NCBI GenBank assembly: GCA_947627385.1
Contig: CANQVV010000005.1
Span: 1-36,832 of the forward strand
Length of the DNA stretch: 36,832 nucleotides
From: an uncultured Bacilli bacterium
GTDB taxonomy: Bacteria > Bacillota_I > Bacilli_A > RF39 > UBA660
Reading direction: 5' to 3'
This document shows positions 9,081 to 18,614 of the stretch, piece after piece. The notes beneath the pieces were generated by a model. That model did no database searches. It was given only the letters and a program-made list of their open reading frames with translations, and was not told the DNA's origin. The position numbers and the translations under genes were made by a program. The first letter of the stretch is position 1; every line of letters starts with the position of its first letter.

Positions 9081-10935
9081 GTTTACTGTATTCTTTCTTT
9101 AAATAGACGGCTAAAATAGCTATATCAGCAGGATTTACTCCACTTATTCTTGATGCTTGGGCAATTGTCCTAGGTCTAACCTTATCTAATTTTTGTTTAG
9201 CTTCACTAGCTAAATTTTTAATCTTTGTATAATCAATATCTTCGGGTATTTGTTTTTCTTCAATTTTTTGTAATTTTTCAGCTTCTTTATATGCCTTTTC
9301 GATATAGCCACCATATTTATAATTAATTTCAACTTGATAAATTACTTCTGAATCATATTTAAATTCATGAAAATTACTTAAAAATTCCATCGTTATTTCT
9401 GGTCTTTTTAAAGCATCTGCATAAGTAATATTTTGTTTTGGAATATCGATATTATTTTCTTTAAATTTTTTTCTAACATCATCATTTAAAATCAACTTTG
9501 TATCTTCTAATTCTTTTGTTAAATTTTTAATATTTTTCTTTTTTTCTTCTAATCTATCATGTTGTTCTTTGGAAATAGTACCTATTTTATATGCAATATC
9601 TCTTAATCTTAAATCAGCATTATCATGTCTTAAAATTAAACGAAATTCTGCTCTACTTGTAAGCATTCTGTAAGGATCAGTTATTCCTTTTGTTACTAAA
9701 TCATCAATTAATACTCCAATATAAGCTTCATCTCTTCTTAAAACTAATGGTTCTTTATTTTGTAATTTTAAACTGGCATTAATACCTGCCATAATTCCTT
9801 GACCAGCAGCTTCTTCATAGCCACTTGTCCCATTTATTTGGCCAGCGGTAAATAAACCAGATATTATTTTATTTTCTAAACTAGCCTTTATTTGTAATGG
9901 GTCAATAGCATCATATTCAATAGCATAAGCATATTTTGTTATAACAGCATTTTCTAATCCTTTTAAACTATGGACCATTTCTTCTTGAACATTTCTTGGC
10001 ATACTAGTTGAAAATCCTTGCAAATACCACTCGTCATAATAAATACTTTCCGGTTCTAAAAATAATTGATGGCGCTCTTTATCGGCAAATCTAACTATTT
10101 TATCTTCAATAGATGGGCAATATCTAGGACCTACACCAGTAGCATATCCACCATACATAGCAGATTCTTTTAAATGTTGGCAAATTATTTCATGCGTTTT
10201 TTCATTTGTATAAACAAGATAACATTTTTGTTGTTCATTTATTTTATATTGTGGTTTAATATCATGACTAAAAGTCCAGTAAGTATCATCACCAACTTCT
10301 TCGTGCATTTTACTAAAATCAATTGATTCTTTCTTTATTCTTTGTGGTGTTCCAGTTTTAAGTCTAATAATATTTAAACCTAGTTTTTTTAAATTATCAC
10401 TTAAATAGTTACTTCTTCCCTCGCCATGCGGACCACCTGGGGTATTTTCTGAACCAATTAAAATATTTGCCTTAGTATAAGTACCAGTTGTAAGAATAAC
10501 AGTTTTACTTTTTATTTCTTTGCCATTATCTAAAATTACACCTTTTACCTTATTATCTTCAACAATAATATTTTCCACTAATCCTTCTTCAATCGTTAAA
10601 TTTTCATTTTTTTCTAAAAATTCTAACATTTTTTTAGGATATACTCTTTTATCGGCTTGGGCTCTTAAACTTCTTACCGCAGGTCCTTTCGAATTGTTAA
10701 GCATTTTTATTTGAAAGTGGCTCTTATCTGCAACTATACCCATTAAGCCACCTAAGGCATCAACTTCTCTTACGATAATTCCTTTTGCAGTTCCGCCAAT
10801 TGAAGGATTACATGGCATATCAGCAATATTATTTTTATTCATTGTTAAAAGAAGGGTCTTCATCCCCATTTTAGCAGCAATATTAGAGGCTTCACAACCA
10901 GCATGACCGCCACCAACTACAATAATATCATACAT
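9073..10935 (-). CDS. mnmG: tRNA uridine 5-carboxymethylaminomethyl modification enzyme MnmG (GidA)
   Basis: FAD motif VVGGGHAGCEAS, CNPSIGGTAKG, NGTSGYEEAAGQG. Confidence 0.97.
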   Translation of the reverse strand: MYDIIVVGGGHAGCEASNIAAKMGMKTLLLTMNKNNIADMPCNPSIGGTAKGIIVREVDALGGLMGIVADKSHFQIKMLNNSKGPAVRSLRAQADKRVYPKKMLEFLEKNENLTIEEGLVENIIVEDNKVKGVILDNGKEIKSKTVILTTGTYTKANILIGSENTPGGPHGEGRSNYLSDNLKKLGLNIIRLKTGTPQRIKKESIDFSKMHEEVGDDTYWTFSHDIKPQYKINEQQKCYLVYTNEKTHEIICQHLKESAMYGGYATGVGPRYCPSIEDKIVRFADKERHQLFLEPESIYYDEWYLQGFSTSMPRNVQEEMVHSLKGLENAVITKYAYAIEYDAIDPLQIKASLENKIISGLFTAGQINGTSGYEEAAGQGIMAGINASLKLQNKEPLVLRRDEAYIGVLIDDLVTKGITDPYRMLTSRAEFRLILRHDNADLRLRDIAYKIGTISKEQHDRLEEKKKNIKNLTKELEDTKLILNDDVRKKFKENNIDIPKQNITYADALKRPEITMEFLSNFHEFKYDSEVIYQVEINYKYGGYIEKAYKEAEKLQKIEEKQIPEDIDYTKIKNLASEAKQKLDKVRPRTIAQASRISGVNPADIAILAVYLKKEYSKHE

Positions 10936-10944
10936 TTATACCCC

Positions 10945-12288
10945 CTACTTTCCTAAACAAAAATTACTAAATAATGTATCAATTAATTCATCACGATACA
11001 CTTCACCTGTAATTTCACCTAAAAAGTTCCAAGCATTAGTAATATCAATTTCTATCATATCAATAGGAATATCACTACCTAAATTATTAATTGCATTATT
11101 AATACTATCTAATGATTTCTTTAATAAATCAATTTGTCTTACATTAGACATATAAGTTAAATCTTTACTATTAATTTTATCAAGTTCTAATAATTTAATA
11201 ATAGCATTCTTTAAACTATCTAACCCATTTATATCTTTTGTATTACCAACTATATAATCTTTTTCAATAGTAAGCTTGTTATTTAAATCAGACTTATTAA
11301 CAAAAATAATTCTTTTTTCTTTTGGAACATTTTTTATTAAATCTTTTTCATAATTAGATAATTCTTCATTATTATTTAAAACTATGATGACAACATCAGC
11401 CTTATTAATAGCATTTTTACTCTTCTCTACGCCGATTTTCTCCACTATATCATCAGTTTCTCTAATACCTGCTGTATCAATGAAATTAATTAAAAAACCA
11501 TTTAAAGTCATACTACCTTCAACTATATCTCTGGTAGTACCAGCAATATTTGTAACAATAGCTTTTTCTTCTTCGAGTAAACTATTTAAAATACTACTCT
11601 TGCCAACATTTGGTTTACCAACAATAGCAATATTAATTCCTTCTTTAATTAATTTACCATTTTTGGAATCTTTTAACATTGTTACTAATTCTTCTTTTAC
11701 CCTTAATAGTTTAGGCATTAAAGTATCTTTGGTAACTACTTCAATATCTTCATATTCTGGATAATCAATATTTACTTCAATATTAGCCATCACATCGACA
11801 ATATTTTTGCGCATATCTTTAATTTTTTTAAGAAGACTTCCGCCTAAATTATTTAAAGCAAGGACTCTCGCATTATCTGTTTTAGCATTAATTAAATCAT
11901 TTACTGATTCAGCTTGGGTTAGATCAATTCTACCATTTAAAAATGCTCTTTTGGTAAATTCACCAGGTTCAGCTAGACGACATCCTTTTTCAAGTAATAA
12001 TTCAAGTATTCTATTTGTAGTATTTAAGCCACCATGACTATTTATTTCAATGGTATCTTCTTTGGTATAAGTTTTAGGAGCAAGCATAACTGTAACTAAA
12101 ACTTCATCTATTTTTTCATTATTATCATAGATAAAACCATAATGAATTGTGTGACTATCAACTTTTTTTAAATTAGTCCCGTGAAAAATATTGGAAACAA
12201 TATCTAATGTTTCTTTTCCACTAACTCTTATAATTGAGATAGCCCCAGTACCTGATGCTGTTGCAATAGCACATATAGTATCTTCCAT
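10945..12288 (-). CDS. mnmE: tRNA modification GTPase MnmE (TrmE)
   Basis: EDTICAIATASGTGAISIIRVSG; G motifs GKPNVGKSS, DTAG, NKSD; C-terminal FCLGK. Start adjusted from 12309 to ATG 12288 (AAAGGAG SD). Confidence 0.97.
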   Translation of the reverse strand: MEDTICAIATASGTGAISIIRVSGKETLDIVSNIFHGTNLKKVDSHTIHYGFIYDNNEKIDEVLVTVMLAPKTYTKEDTIEINSHGGLNTTNRILELLLEKGCRLAEPGEFTKRAFLNGRIDLTQAESVNDLINAKTDNARVLALNNLGGSLLKKIKDMRKNIVDVMANIEVNIDYPEYEDIEVVTKDTLMPKLLRVKEELVTMLKDSKNGKLIKEGINIAIVGKPNVGKSSILNSLLEEEKAIVTNIAGTTRDIVEGSMTLNGFLINFIDTAGIRETDDIVEKIGVEKSKNAINKADVVIIVLNNNEELSNYEKDLIKNVPKEKRIIFVNKSDLNNKLTIEKDYIVGNTKDINGLDSLKNAIIKLLELDKINSKDLTYMSNVRQIDLLKKSLDSINNAINNLGSDIPIDMIEIDITNAWNFLGEITGEVYRDELIDTLFSNFCLGK

Positions 12289-12341
12289 ATACTTACTCCT
12301 TTTGCACACTTATATTAGCACAAATCTATTATTTTTGCATT

Positions 12342-12364
12342 AAAAAACTTGGAATATTCCAAGT
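12342..12364 (-). terminator. Intrinsic terminator downstream of the 12366-12827 ORF, separating it from mnmE
   Basis: Perfect 18-bp palindrome ACTTGGAATATTCCAAGT followed by TTTTT on the minus strand. Confidence 0.6.
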
Positions 12365-12365
12365 C

Positions 12366-12827
12366 TTAATCTAATTTTAATGATTTACCTTTTTCTTGTT
12401 GTAAATTCATTTCTTCATTTATTCTTGCACAAATTTCATTTAATTGCTCCAATGAAGCAATACCACCTTGTTGATATAACAATTTTGTTTCATCAATATT
12501 TAACATATCAATAAATTCTAAATATTCTGATATTGGATAACTATCTTTAATTATATTAGAACTATTATTTTGATTAAAACATTTAAATAAATGATTAATT
12601 TCCATGGCATTAATTTTTTCATTATCTAAATAATACATTATATAATATTTACCAAATAACTTTGTAACAAATAAATCATTTATATCATAATATTCTTTAT
12701 TTTCAGATTGCAAAATATTAATTGTTTCTGTGGCATTAACCTTTTTTATATTACTAGCAATAATAAGTCCAGATAGTATTTCAATTGTTAGAATGCCTGA
12801 TATTAATTGAGAACTTTTTATTTTCAA
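12366..12827 (-). CDS. Hypothetical protein with N-terminal hydrophobic/signal-like segment
   Basis: ORF directly after jag (MKIKSSQLISGILTIEILSGLIIASN then polar domain); no family recognised. Confidence 0.7.
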   Translation of the reverse strand: MKIKSSQLISGILTIEILSGLIIASNIKKVNATETINILQSENKEYYDINDLFVTKLFGKYYIMYYLDNEKINAMEINHLFKCFNQNNSSNIIKDSYPISEYLEFIDMLNIDETKLLYQQGGIASLEQLNEICARINEEMNLQQEKGKSLKLD

Positions 12828-12828
12828 T

Positions 12829-13437
12829 TTATTCTGGTTTTATAACAACATGTCTATTTGGCTCTTCACCAGTACTTTCAGTTGTTACACCTTTAAAATC
12901 AGTTAATATATTGTGAACAATTCTTCTATCATAAGCATTCATATTTTCTAAGTGAGCTTCAACTTTGGTTTTGACAACATCTTTGGCAACATTTTTAGCA
13001 AGTCTTTCTAATCTTTTTTGATTTTTTTCACGATAATTGCCTACATCTAAACATAAATATACTCTTAAATTTAGTTCAGTATTAATTTTTTGTTTAACAA
13101 TATTTTCTAAGGCTTTTAGAGTATTACCACCCTTACCTATTAAAATTGGATTATTATCAGAATAAATTTTAACAAATAATGTATCTTCACGAAGTTTGGT
13201 TTCAAAATTAACTTCTAAACCCATGTTAGTAAGTAATTCTTCTAGATATTCTTTAACATATTCTAATAAATCAGTTTTAGTTACAACACTTACTTCATAA
13301 ATACTATTTTTATTAAATAAACCATTTTTCTTTTCTGTATAATGATAGTAGAAATCATCTTTATTTAGATTATATTCTTCACATATACTTTCTAAAACAC
13401 CCTCTAATTCTTTTCCTTCTTTACTTATTATTTCCAT
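12829..13437 (-). CDS. jag: RNA-binding protein Jag/KhpB (Jag-N, KH, R3H)
   Basis: KH motif LIGKGGNTLKALENIVKQ; R3H RIVHNILTDFKGVTTESTGEEPNRHVVIKP. Confidence 0.95.
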   Translation of the reverse strand: MEIISKEGKELEGVLESICEEYNLNKDDFYYHYTEKKNGLFNKNSIYEVSVVTKTDLLEYVKEYLEELLTNMGLEVNFETKLREDTLFVKIYSDNNPILIGKGGNTLKALENIVKQKINTELNLRVYLCLDVGNYREKNQKRLERLAKNVAKDVVKTKVEAHLENMNAYDRRIVHNILTDFKGVTTESTGEEPNRHVVIKPE

Positions 13438-14458
13438 ACTTCATACCTCTTTTAACTTCTAATTTATCTTTTATTTTATCCTTCTTATTTTTATCTTTTT
13501 TTGGAATATCACCAGTTAATTTTCTAAATATAAAGGTTTGAATTGCGATAAAGGCATATGTTACAATCCAGTAGAATGATAAGGCCGTAGATAATGAGAA
13601 TGATGTAACAACAATTAAGATAACCATTACATTAGTCATTGTATTCATTTGATTAGCCATATCTGGGGTTTGATTTAAAGCACCGGTTGATTTCATTGAA
13701 TATTTAAATGAGAAATATGTTGAAACCGCAATTAATAAAATTAATAAGATATATAAGTAATTACCATGAGTAAGACCAACATAAGGTGTCATTCCTAAAT
13801 TAAATCCTAAAAGTTTTCCTTCAAATATTGCTGGAACACGATTAATTGCTTGTAAGAATGCAAAGAATATTGGTAGTTGTAAGAATGCAACTAAACAGCC
13901 AGACATTGGTTTTACATCATACTTTTTATATATTTCAAGCATTTCTTGACTTTTCATCATCATAGAATCACGATCATCACGACCACGATATTTATACTCT
14001 AATTTTTGCATATCTCTTTGCACTTTTTGCATATTTTTACTTTGTTTATGTGTTTTATATGAGAATGGTAATAAAATTAATCTAATTAATAAACCTATAA
14101 TAATTAATGATATACCATAATTTCCTACTAATTTACCTAACTTTAAAATTAAATAGGCAAGTGGTTTAACAAATATACCTTCCCAAATACCTGAGGCTTT
14201 ATTAGAATTTAATTTAAATTCTGAACAAGCTGGTAATTTATCAAAAGGTATCTTTAAATCATCTGAATATTCTTCATATAAACTATATAAATCAGTATTT
14301 TTTTCTGGTTTACATAATATATTGTTTGGTAAACTTTGGCCTGTTTCTTCATATTGAACTATTTTTTTATTATCATCTTGAAGATAATCACTAGCACCAC
14401 AGCCACTTGTTAGTAACATGGCAACTACTAGTATGGCCAGTATAAATTTATTTTTCAT
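13421..14458 (-). CDS. yidC: Membrane protein insertase YidC/SpoIIIJ (lipoprotein type)
   Basis: Lipobox LLTSGCG; YidC core with KPMSGCLVAFLQLPIFFAFLQAI. Confidence 0.96.
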   Translation of the reverse strand: MKNKFILAILVVAMLLTSGCGASDYLQDDNKKIVQYEETGQSLPNNILCKPEKNTDLYSLYEEYSDDLKIPFDKLPACSEFKLNSNKASGIWEGIFVKPLAYLILKLGKLVGNYGISLIIIGLLIRLILLPFSYKTHKQSKNMQKVQRDMQKLEYKYRGRDDRDSMMMKSQEMLEIYKKYDVKPMSGCLVAFLQLPIFFAFLQAINRVPAIFEGKLLGFNLGMTPYVGLTHGNYLYILLILLIAVSTYFSFKYSMKSTGALNQTPDMANQMNTMTNVMVILIVVTSFSLSTALSFYWIVTYAFIAIQTFIFRKLTGDIPKKDKNKKDKIKDKLEVKRGMKYGNNK

Positions 14459-14790
14459 AAGTTTGCTCCTTTTTCATTTAATAACATTATTAATTCATTT
14501 TGCATATTATTAAAAGATAACTCATTTATCTCTTTCTTACTTATTATAATATAATAATGATAATTTTTAAATAGTTCTATATTATGATCTATTATATTTC
14601 TTATTTGTCTTTTTACTTTATTTCTATGAACAGCATTGCCAATTTTTTTTCCAACAGCAATTCCAAATTTTGGCTGTTCATCATTACTTTTTAAACTAGA
14701 TATTACGTAATATTTATTACTTATTTTCTTACCATTATTAATAACATCATTAAATAAAATATTTGATTTTACAATATTTTTCTTTTTCAT
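14455..14790 (-). CDS. rnpA: Ribonuclease P protein component
   Basis: FGIAVGKKIGNAVHRNKVKRQIRNII RNR motif; stop TGA overlaps yidC ATG. Confidence 0.95.
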   Translation of the reverse strand: MKKKNIVKSNILFNDVINNGKKISNKYYVISSLKSNDEQPKFGIAVGKKIGNAVHRNKVKRQIRNIIDHNIELFKNYHYYIIISKKEINELSFNNMQNELIMLLNEKGANL

Positions 14791-14815
14791 ATTAATTAAA
14801 AAAATGCGTAAGAAA

Positions 14816-14938
14816 CTATCTTGTTAATTCCTTACGACCTTTCTTACGACGATTGTTAATAATTTTTGTTCCTTTACGAGCAAAGAAACCATGCTTTTTA
14901 GCTTTTTTACGATTATTTGGTTGATAAGTTCTTTTCAT
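14816..14938 (-). CDS. rpmH: 50S ribosomal protein L34
   Basis: Not in the ORF track (too short): [40 protein letters not shown]. Confidence 0.97.
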   Translation of the reverse strand: MKRTYQPNNRKKAKKHGFFARKGTKIINNRRKKGRKELTR

Positions 14939-14984
14939 TTTTGATTCCACCTCTTTCTTCAAGCAACGTTATTATAATATTAAT

Positions 14985-15375
14985 AAGCCTTAAATGTCAA
15001 GAAAATTCCTGGTCATATAAGTATTTGTTAATATTTTGGTTAAAAAATTATAAATGTTATTAACTTTTTAGTTATCAACATTATTTTTGTTAGTAATTTG
15101 TTAATAATTCTTTACTTTTTTCTTGAAATATTCGGATAATTTTAAAATTATTAACATTAATAACATTTCATTAACATAAATTTAATGTTTAATTGTTAAT
15201 AAAGTTATAAAAAAATGTTGATAATGTTAATAACTTGTTTTAATATAGGTAATACCTAAGAAAATCGTGTGGATAACTTGTGGAAAACTATTATTCAATA
15301 ACTTTTTTCTTGTATTAAAATAGCATTTAAGTTAAAATGAAATTGGGATATATTTGGAAGATGGGGTGAGGTATT
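14985..15375. other. oriC: Chromosomal origin of replication (oriC) upstream of dnaA: DnaA-box cluster
   Basis: Consensus TGTGGATAA (15268-15276), TGTGGAAAA (15279-15287), TTATCAACA (15072-15080), TGTTGATAA (15216-15224), plus TTATTAACA/TGTTAATAA variants at 15099, 15148, 15194, 15225. Confidence 0.88.
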
Positions 15376-16743
15376 ATGAAGATGCACGAACTTTTTCAAA
15401 AATTTTTAGATACAATTGCTGAACAAGTTTCACCAGGCACATTTTCTGTTTGGTTTAAAGAATTAAAATTAATTGATATTGATGATAAAACTATTACCTT
15501 ACAAGTACCAATTCCAATTCATAAACAAATACTTAGAAGTCAGTATATGGATTTATTAGATGACTCAATATTTTCTTTAACTGGCATTAATTATGAATTT
15601 AAATTACTAACCGAAGATGAAGTTAAAGAACTAAAAAATACCGATACTAATGATGATCATGATGAACCAATTAAAAATGATGAAAAAAATGTTGAATGGA
15701 ATACTAATTTAAGACCAGAATTAAATTTTGATAATTATGTTGTTGGTGAATCTAATCGTCTTGCTTTTATTTCTGCAATGAATGTGGCTCAATCTCCTGG
15801 AACTATCCGTAATCCTTTATTTATTTATGGAAGAAGTGGCATTGGCAAAACTCATTTAATGCATGCAATTGGTAATTATATTACTGAACACTCTAATAAA
15901 AAAGTTTTATATACTACTAGTGGAGATTTTAAAGATGAATATGCTGGTATTTCTCGACAAGATAAAGGAAAAGATTCAATTAATTATGCAAATAATTTTA
16001 AAAATAAATATCGTAATGTTGATGTTTTAATAATAGATGATATTCAGTTTTTAGTCGGAGCTGAATTAACTCAACAAGAATTTTTCTATACTTTTGAATA
16101 TTTACATCAACATAATAAACAAATTATTATTTCTAGTGATAAAAGTCCTGATGATTTAAAGAAAATTGAAGAAAGACTTAGAAGCCGCTTTACTTGGGGA
16201 CTTCCTGTTGATATTTATCCACCAGATTTTGAACTTCGTTGTGAAATAATTAATCAAAAGCTAAAAAATACCAGTATTAAAGATAAAGTTAATAAAGATG
16301 TGGTGGAATATATTGCAAATGCTTGTCCAAATGATGTTCGACATATTGAAGGTACAATTAATCGATTACTAGCATATACAGCCATGATGATGCCAACTGT
16401 TATTGATTTAGATTTTGCCATTGAAGCTCTAAAAGATTATGTTAATGTGAATATTTATCAAGAAAATACTATTTCTCATATTCAAAAAGTAGTAGCGGAT
16501 TTCTTTAAAATTACAGTTGATGATTTAAAAAGTAAGAAAAAAAGTAATAATATTGTAAAACCACGACAGATAGCAATGTATCTTTGTCGAGTTGAAACCG
16601 AAGAAAACTTAGCAAAAATTGGTTTTGAATTTGGCGGTCGTGATCATTCAACTGTTATTGCAAGTTGTGAAAAAATTAAGGATGAACTTAAAAATAATGA
16701 AACATTTAGTAATTTGTTAAAAGAAATAAAATCTAAGTTATAA
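15376..16743 (+). CDS. dnaA: Chromosomal replication initiator protein DnaA
   Basis: Walker A GRSGIGKTHL, Walker B DVLIIDDIQFL, DnaA signature FGGRDHSTVIASCEKI. Confidence 0.99.
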   Translation: MKMHELFQKFLDTIAEQVSPGTFSVWFKELKLIDIDDKTITLQVPIPIHKQILRSQYMDLLDDSIFSLTGINYEFKLLTEDEVKELKNTDTNDDHDEPIKNDEKNVEWNTNLRPELNFDNYVVGESNRLAFISAMNVAQSPGTIRNPLFIYGRSGIGKTHLMHAIGNYITEHSNKKVLYTTSGDFKDEYAGISRQDKGKDSINYANNFKNKYRNVDVLIIDDIQFLVGAELTQQEFFYTFEYLHQHNKQIIISSDKSPDDLKKIEERLRSRFTWGLPVDIYPPDFELRCEIINQKLKNTSIKDKVNKDVVEYIANACPNDVRHIEGTINRLLAYTAMMMPTVIDLDFAIEALKDYVNVNIYQENTISHIQKVVADFFKITVDDLKSKKKSNNIVKPRQIAMYLCRVETEENLAKIGFEFGGRDHSTVIASCEKIKDELKNNETFSNLLKEIKSKL

Positions 16744-16860
16744 AATTGTTAATAAAAATTCCTTAAAATAACGATATATTTTTAGAAAAAAATAAGTTAT
16801 TAACATTATAAACACTATAATAAACATAATAATATTAATAATAAAAGAAAGAAGGAGATA
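16744..16860. other. Second oriC sub-region (dnaA-dnaN intergenic), AT-rich with DnaA-box-like sites
   Basis: TGTTAATAA 16747-16755 and TTATTAACA 16797-16805 flanking a nearly pure A/T tract. Confidence 0.5.
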
Positions 16861-16863
16861 AAA

Positions 16864-17982
16864 ATGAAATTTATTATTGATAAAAATATTTTATTGGAAG
16901 GATTGACTAATGTTACCAGAGCAATTGGAACAAGAACAACTATTCCTATATTAAATGGTATTAAATTTGAATTAACTAATACTGGTTTAAGTTTAATGGC
17001 TAGTGATTCTGAATTGACAATTCGAGTAAGTATTCCGGAAAAAGATATTAAAAAGATAGAAAATCCCGGAGCTATGATTATTCAAAGTAAGTTTATTTTA
17101 GACATTATAAGAACAATGCCATCAGATATAATTCATTTTGAACAAGAAGATACTAGTAAAATAAAAATATATACAGATAATAATGAATATAGTTTAAATT
17201 GTTATGATATTAATGATTATCCACATATTTCCTTAGAAGAAAGTAAAGAACCTATTGCAATAAAATCAGCAACCTTAAAAGATATAATAAATGAAACAGT
17301 TTATGCTGTTTCTACCCAAGAAGTACGACCATTACTTACTGGAATTAATTTTAAAATAGTTGGAGATAATTTAGAATGTATAGCTACTGATTCTTATCGT
17401 TTAGCTAAGAAAAATGTTAAATTAGATAATATTATCAACAATGCAGTAAATATAGTTATTCCAGGTAAAAGTATTAGTGAACTTGAACATATGTTAAATA
17501 ATGAAGATGATGTTATAATGCATATATTTAATAACAAAATATTGTTTAAATATCATAATATTGAATTTCAAACTAATTTATTAAGTGGTACATATCCTGA
17601 TACTAATCATTTTATTCCAAATGAATTTGCATATATGATTAATTTAGAATTAAAATCATTTAATGATGCAATATATAGAGCGTCATTACTTGCCCAAAGT
17701 AAAGATAAAAATATTGTTAGAGTAGTTATAGATGGAAAAAATATGATTATTTCATCAAGTGCAAGTGAATTTGGAACAACGGAGGAAAATTTAACAATTG
17801 AATGTAGTAATAAAGAAAAATTAGAAATAGCTTTTTCTTCTAGATATATGTTAGAGGCTTTAAAAGTAATAAAAGATGATAATATATTGTTATTAATTAA
17901 TAGTGATGATAAACCAATTTTAATTAAATCTGTAAAAGATGAATCATTAATTGAACTTATTTTACCTGTTAAAACATATTAA
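16864..17982 (+). CDS. dnaN: DNA polymerase III beta subunit (sliding clamp)
   Basis: Position after dnaA; LLTGINFKI, TDSYRLA, C-terminal LILPVKTY. Confidence 0.98.
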   Translation: MKFIIDKNILLEGLTNVTRAIGTRTTIPILNGIKFELTNTGLSLMASDSELTIRVSIPEKDIKKIENPGAMIIQSKFILDIIRTMPSDIIHFEQEDTSKIKIYTDNNEYSLNCYDINDYPHISLEESKEPIAIKSATLKDIINETVYAVSTQEVRPLLTGINFKIVGDNLECIATDSYRLAKKNVKLDNIINNAVNIVIPGKSISELEHMLNNEDDVIMHIFNNKILFKYHNIEFQTNLLSGTYPDTNHFIPNEFAYMINLELKSFNDAIYRASLLAQSKDKNIVRVVIDGKNMIISSSASEFGTTEENLTIECSNKEKLEIAFSSRYMLEALKVIKDDNILLLINSDDKPILIKSVKDESLIELILPVKTY

Positions 17983-17997
17983 AAAATATCAAAAAAT

Positions 17998-18011
17998 ATT
18001 TCCCGGGAAAT
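17998..18011. promoter_or_regulatory. Noc-binding site (NBS), perfect ATTTCCCGGGAAAT
   Basis: Exact match to the known B. subtilis NBS consensus. Confidence 0.85.
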
Positions 18012-18035
18012 AATTCGACAAATTATTTCCTTTTT
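18006..18035 (+). terminator. dnaN intrinsic terminator overlapping the NBS
   Basis: GGAAATAATT-cgaca-AATTATTTCC-TTTTT. Confidence 0.8.
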
Positions 18036-18071
18036 ATATGGTATAGTAAATGCCAATTTCAGGAGGAATAT

Positions 18072-18524
18072 ATGGTAAATTATTTAATTAATGAAAAAAC
18101 AATAGCAATTCGTAAAGTTAATAAAAAAACTATTATTTATGATGTTGATAATATAAGAGTTATCAACAAAAATATAAAAAATTTATTAAATATAAATTGT
18201 AATTTTTATGGTAGTAGTTTAGATGGAAGAATTAACAGTGCCAAAAAAATATTAAATATTAAGTATAGAGTACCATTTTTATTAGATGAATTAAATAATA
18301 TTATTTTAATTCCTTTAAATTCAATAAGAGATAATCATTGTCTATATTTAATTCAAAATAAAATAATTAATTATGAAATGGATCAACATTTGCTTAAAGT
18401 AATATGTTGTAATAAACATATTTTTTACTTAAAAACTTCAAAATATAGTTTTGAAAAATTATTAATAAATTCTTTTAAATTAAATAATCATTTAAAATGT
18501 TTAAAATTAAAAAATATTGTTTAA
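18072..18524 (+). CDS. comK: ComK-family competence transcription factor-like protein
   Basis: Alignable by eye to B. subtilis ComK: NCNFYGSSLDGR..VPFLLDELNNIILIPLNSIRDNHCLYL vs SCRFFGSSYAGR..PPIMVDPSNQIFLFPTLSSTRPQCGWI; YSFEKLLINSFKL vs NSFENQVYRTAWL. Strong AGGAGG SD. Confidence 0.8.
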   Translation: MVNYLINEKTIAIRKVNKKTIIYDVDNIRVINKNIKNLLNINCNFYGSSLDGRINSAKKILNIKYRVPFLLDELNNIILIPLNSIRDNHCLYLIQNKIINYEMDQHLLKVICCNKHIFYLKTSKYSFEKLLINSFKLNNHLKCLKLKNIV

Positions 18525-18614
18525 AATATCCTTATTTTGTGTTATAATTATTAATAGGTATAGGAGTACTTAAATACCTTAATTTTTTATTAGAAGTTAA
18601 AAGAGAGGCATAAA

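Noticed and set aside
10520-12037. Plus-strand ORFs at 10520-10714, 11384-11764 and 11807-12037
   Set aside because: Antisense shadows of mnmG and mnmE without family resemblance.
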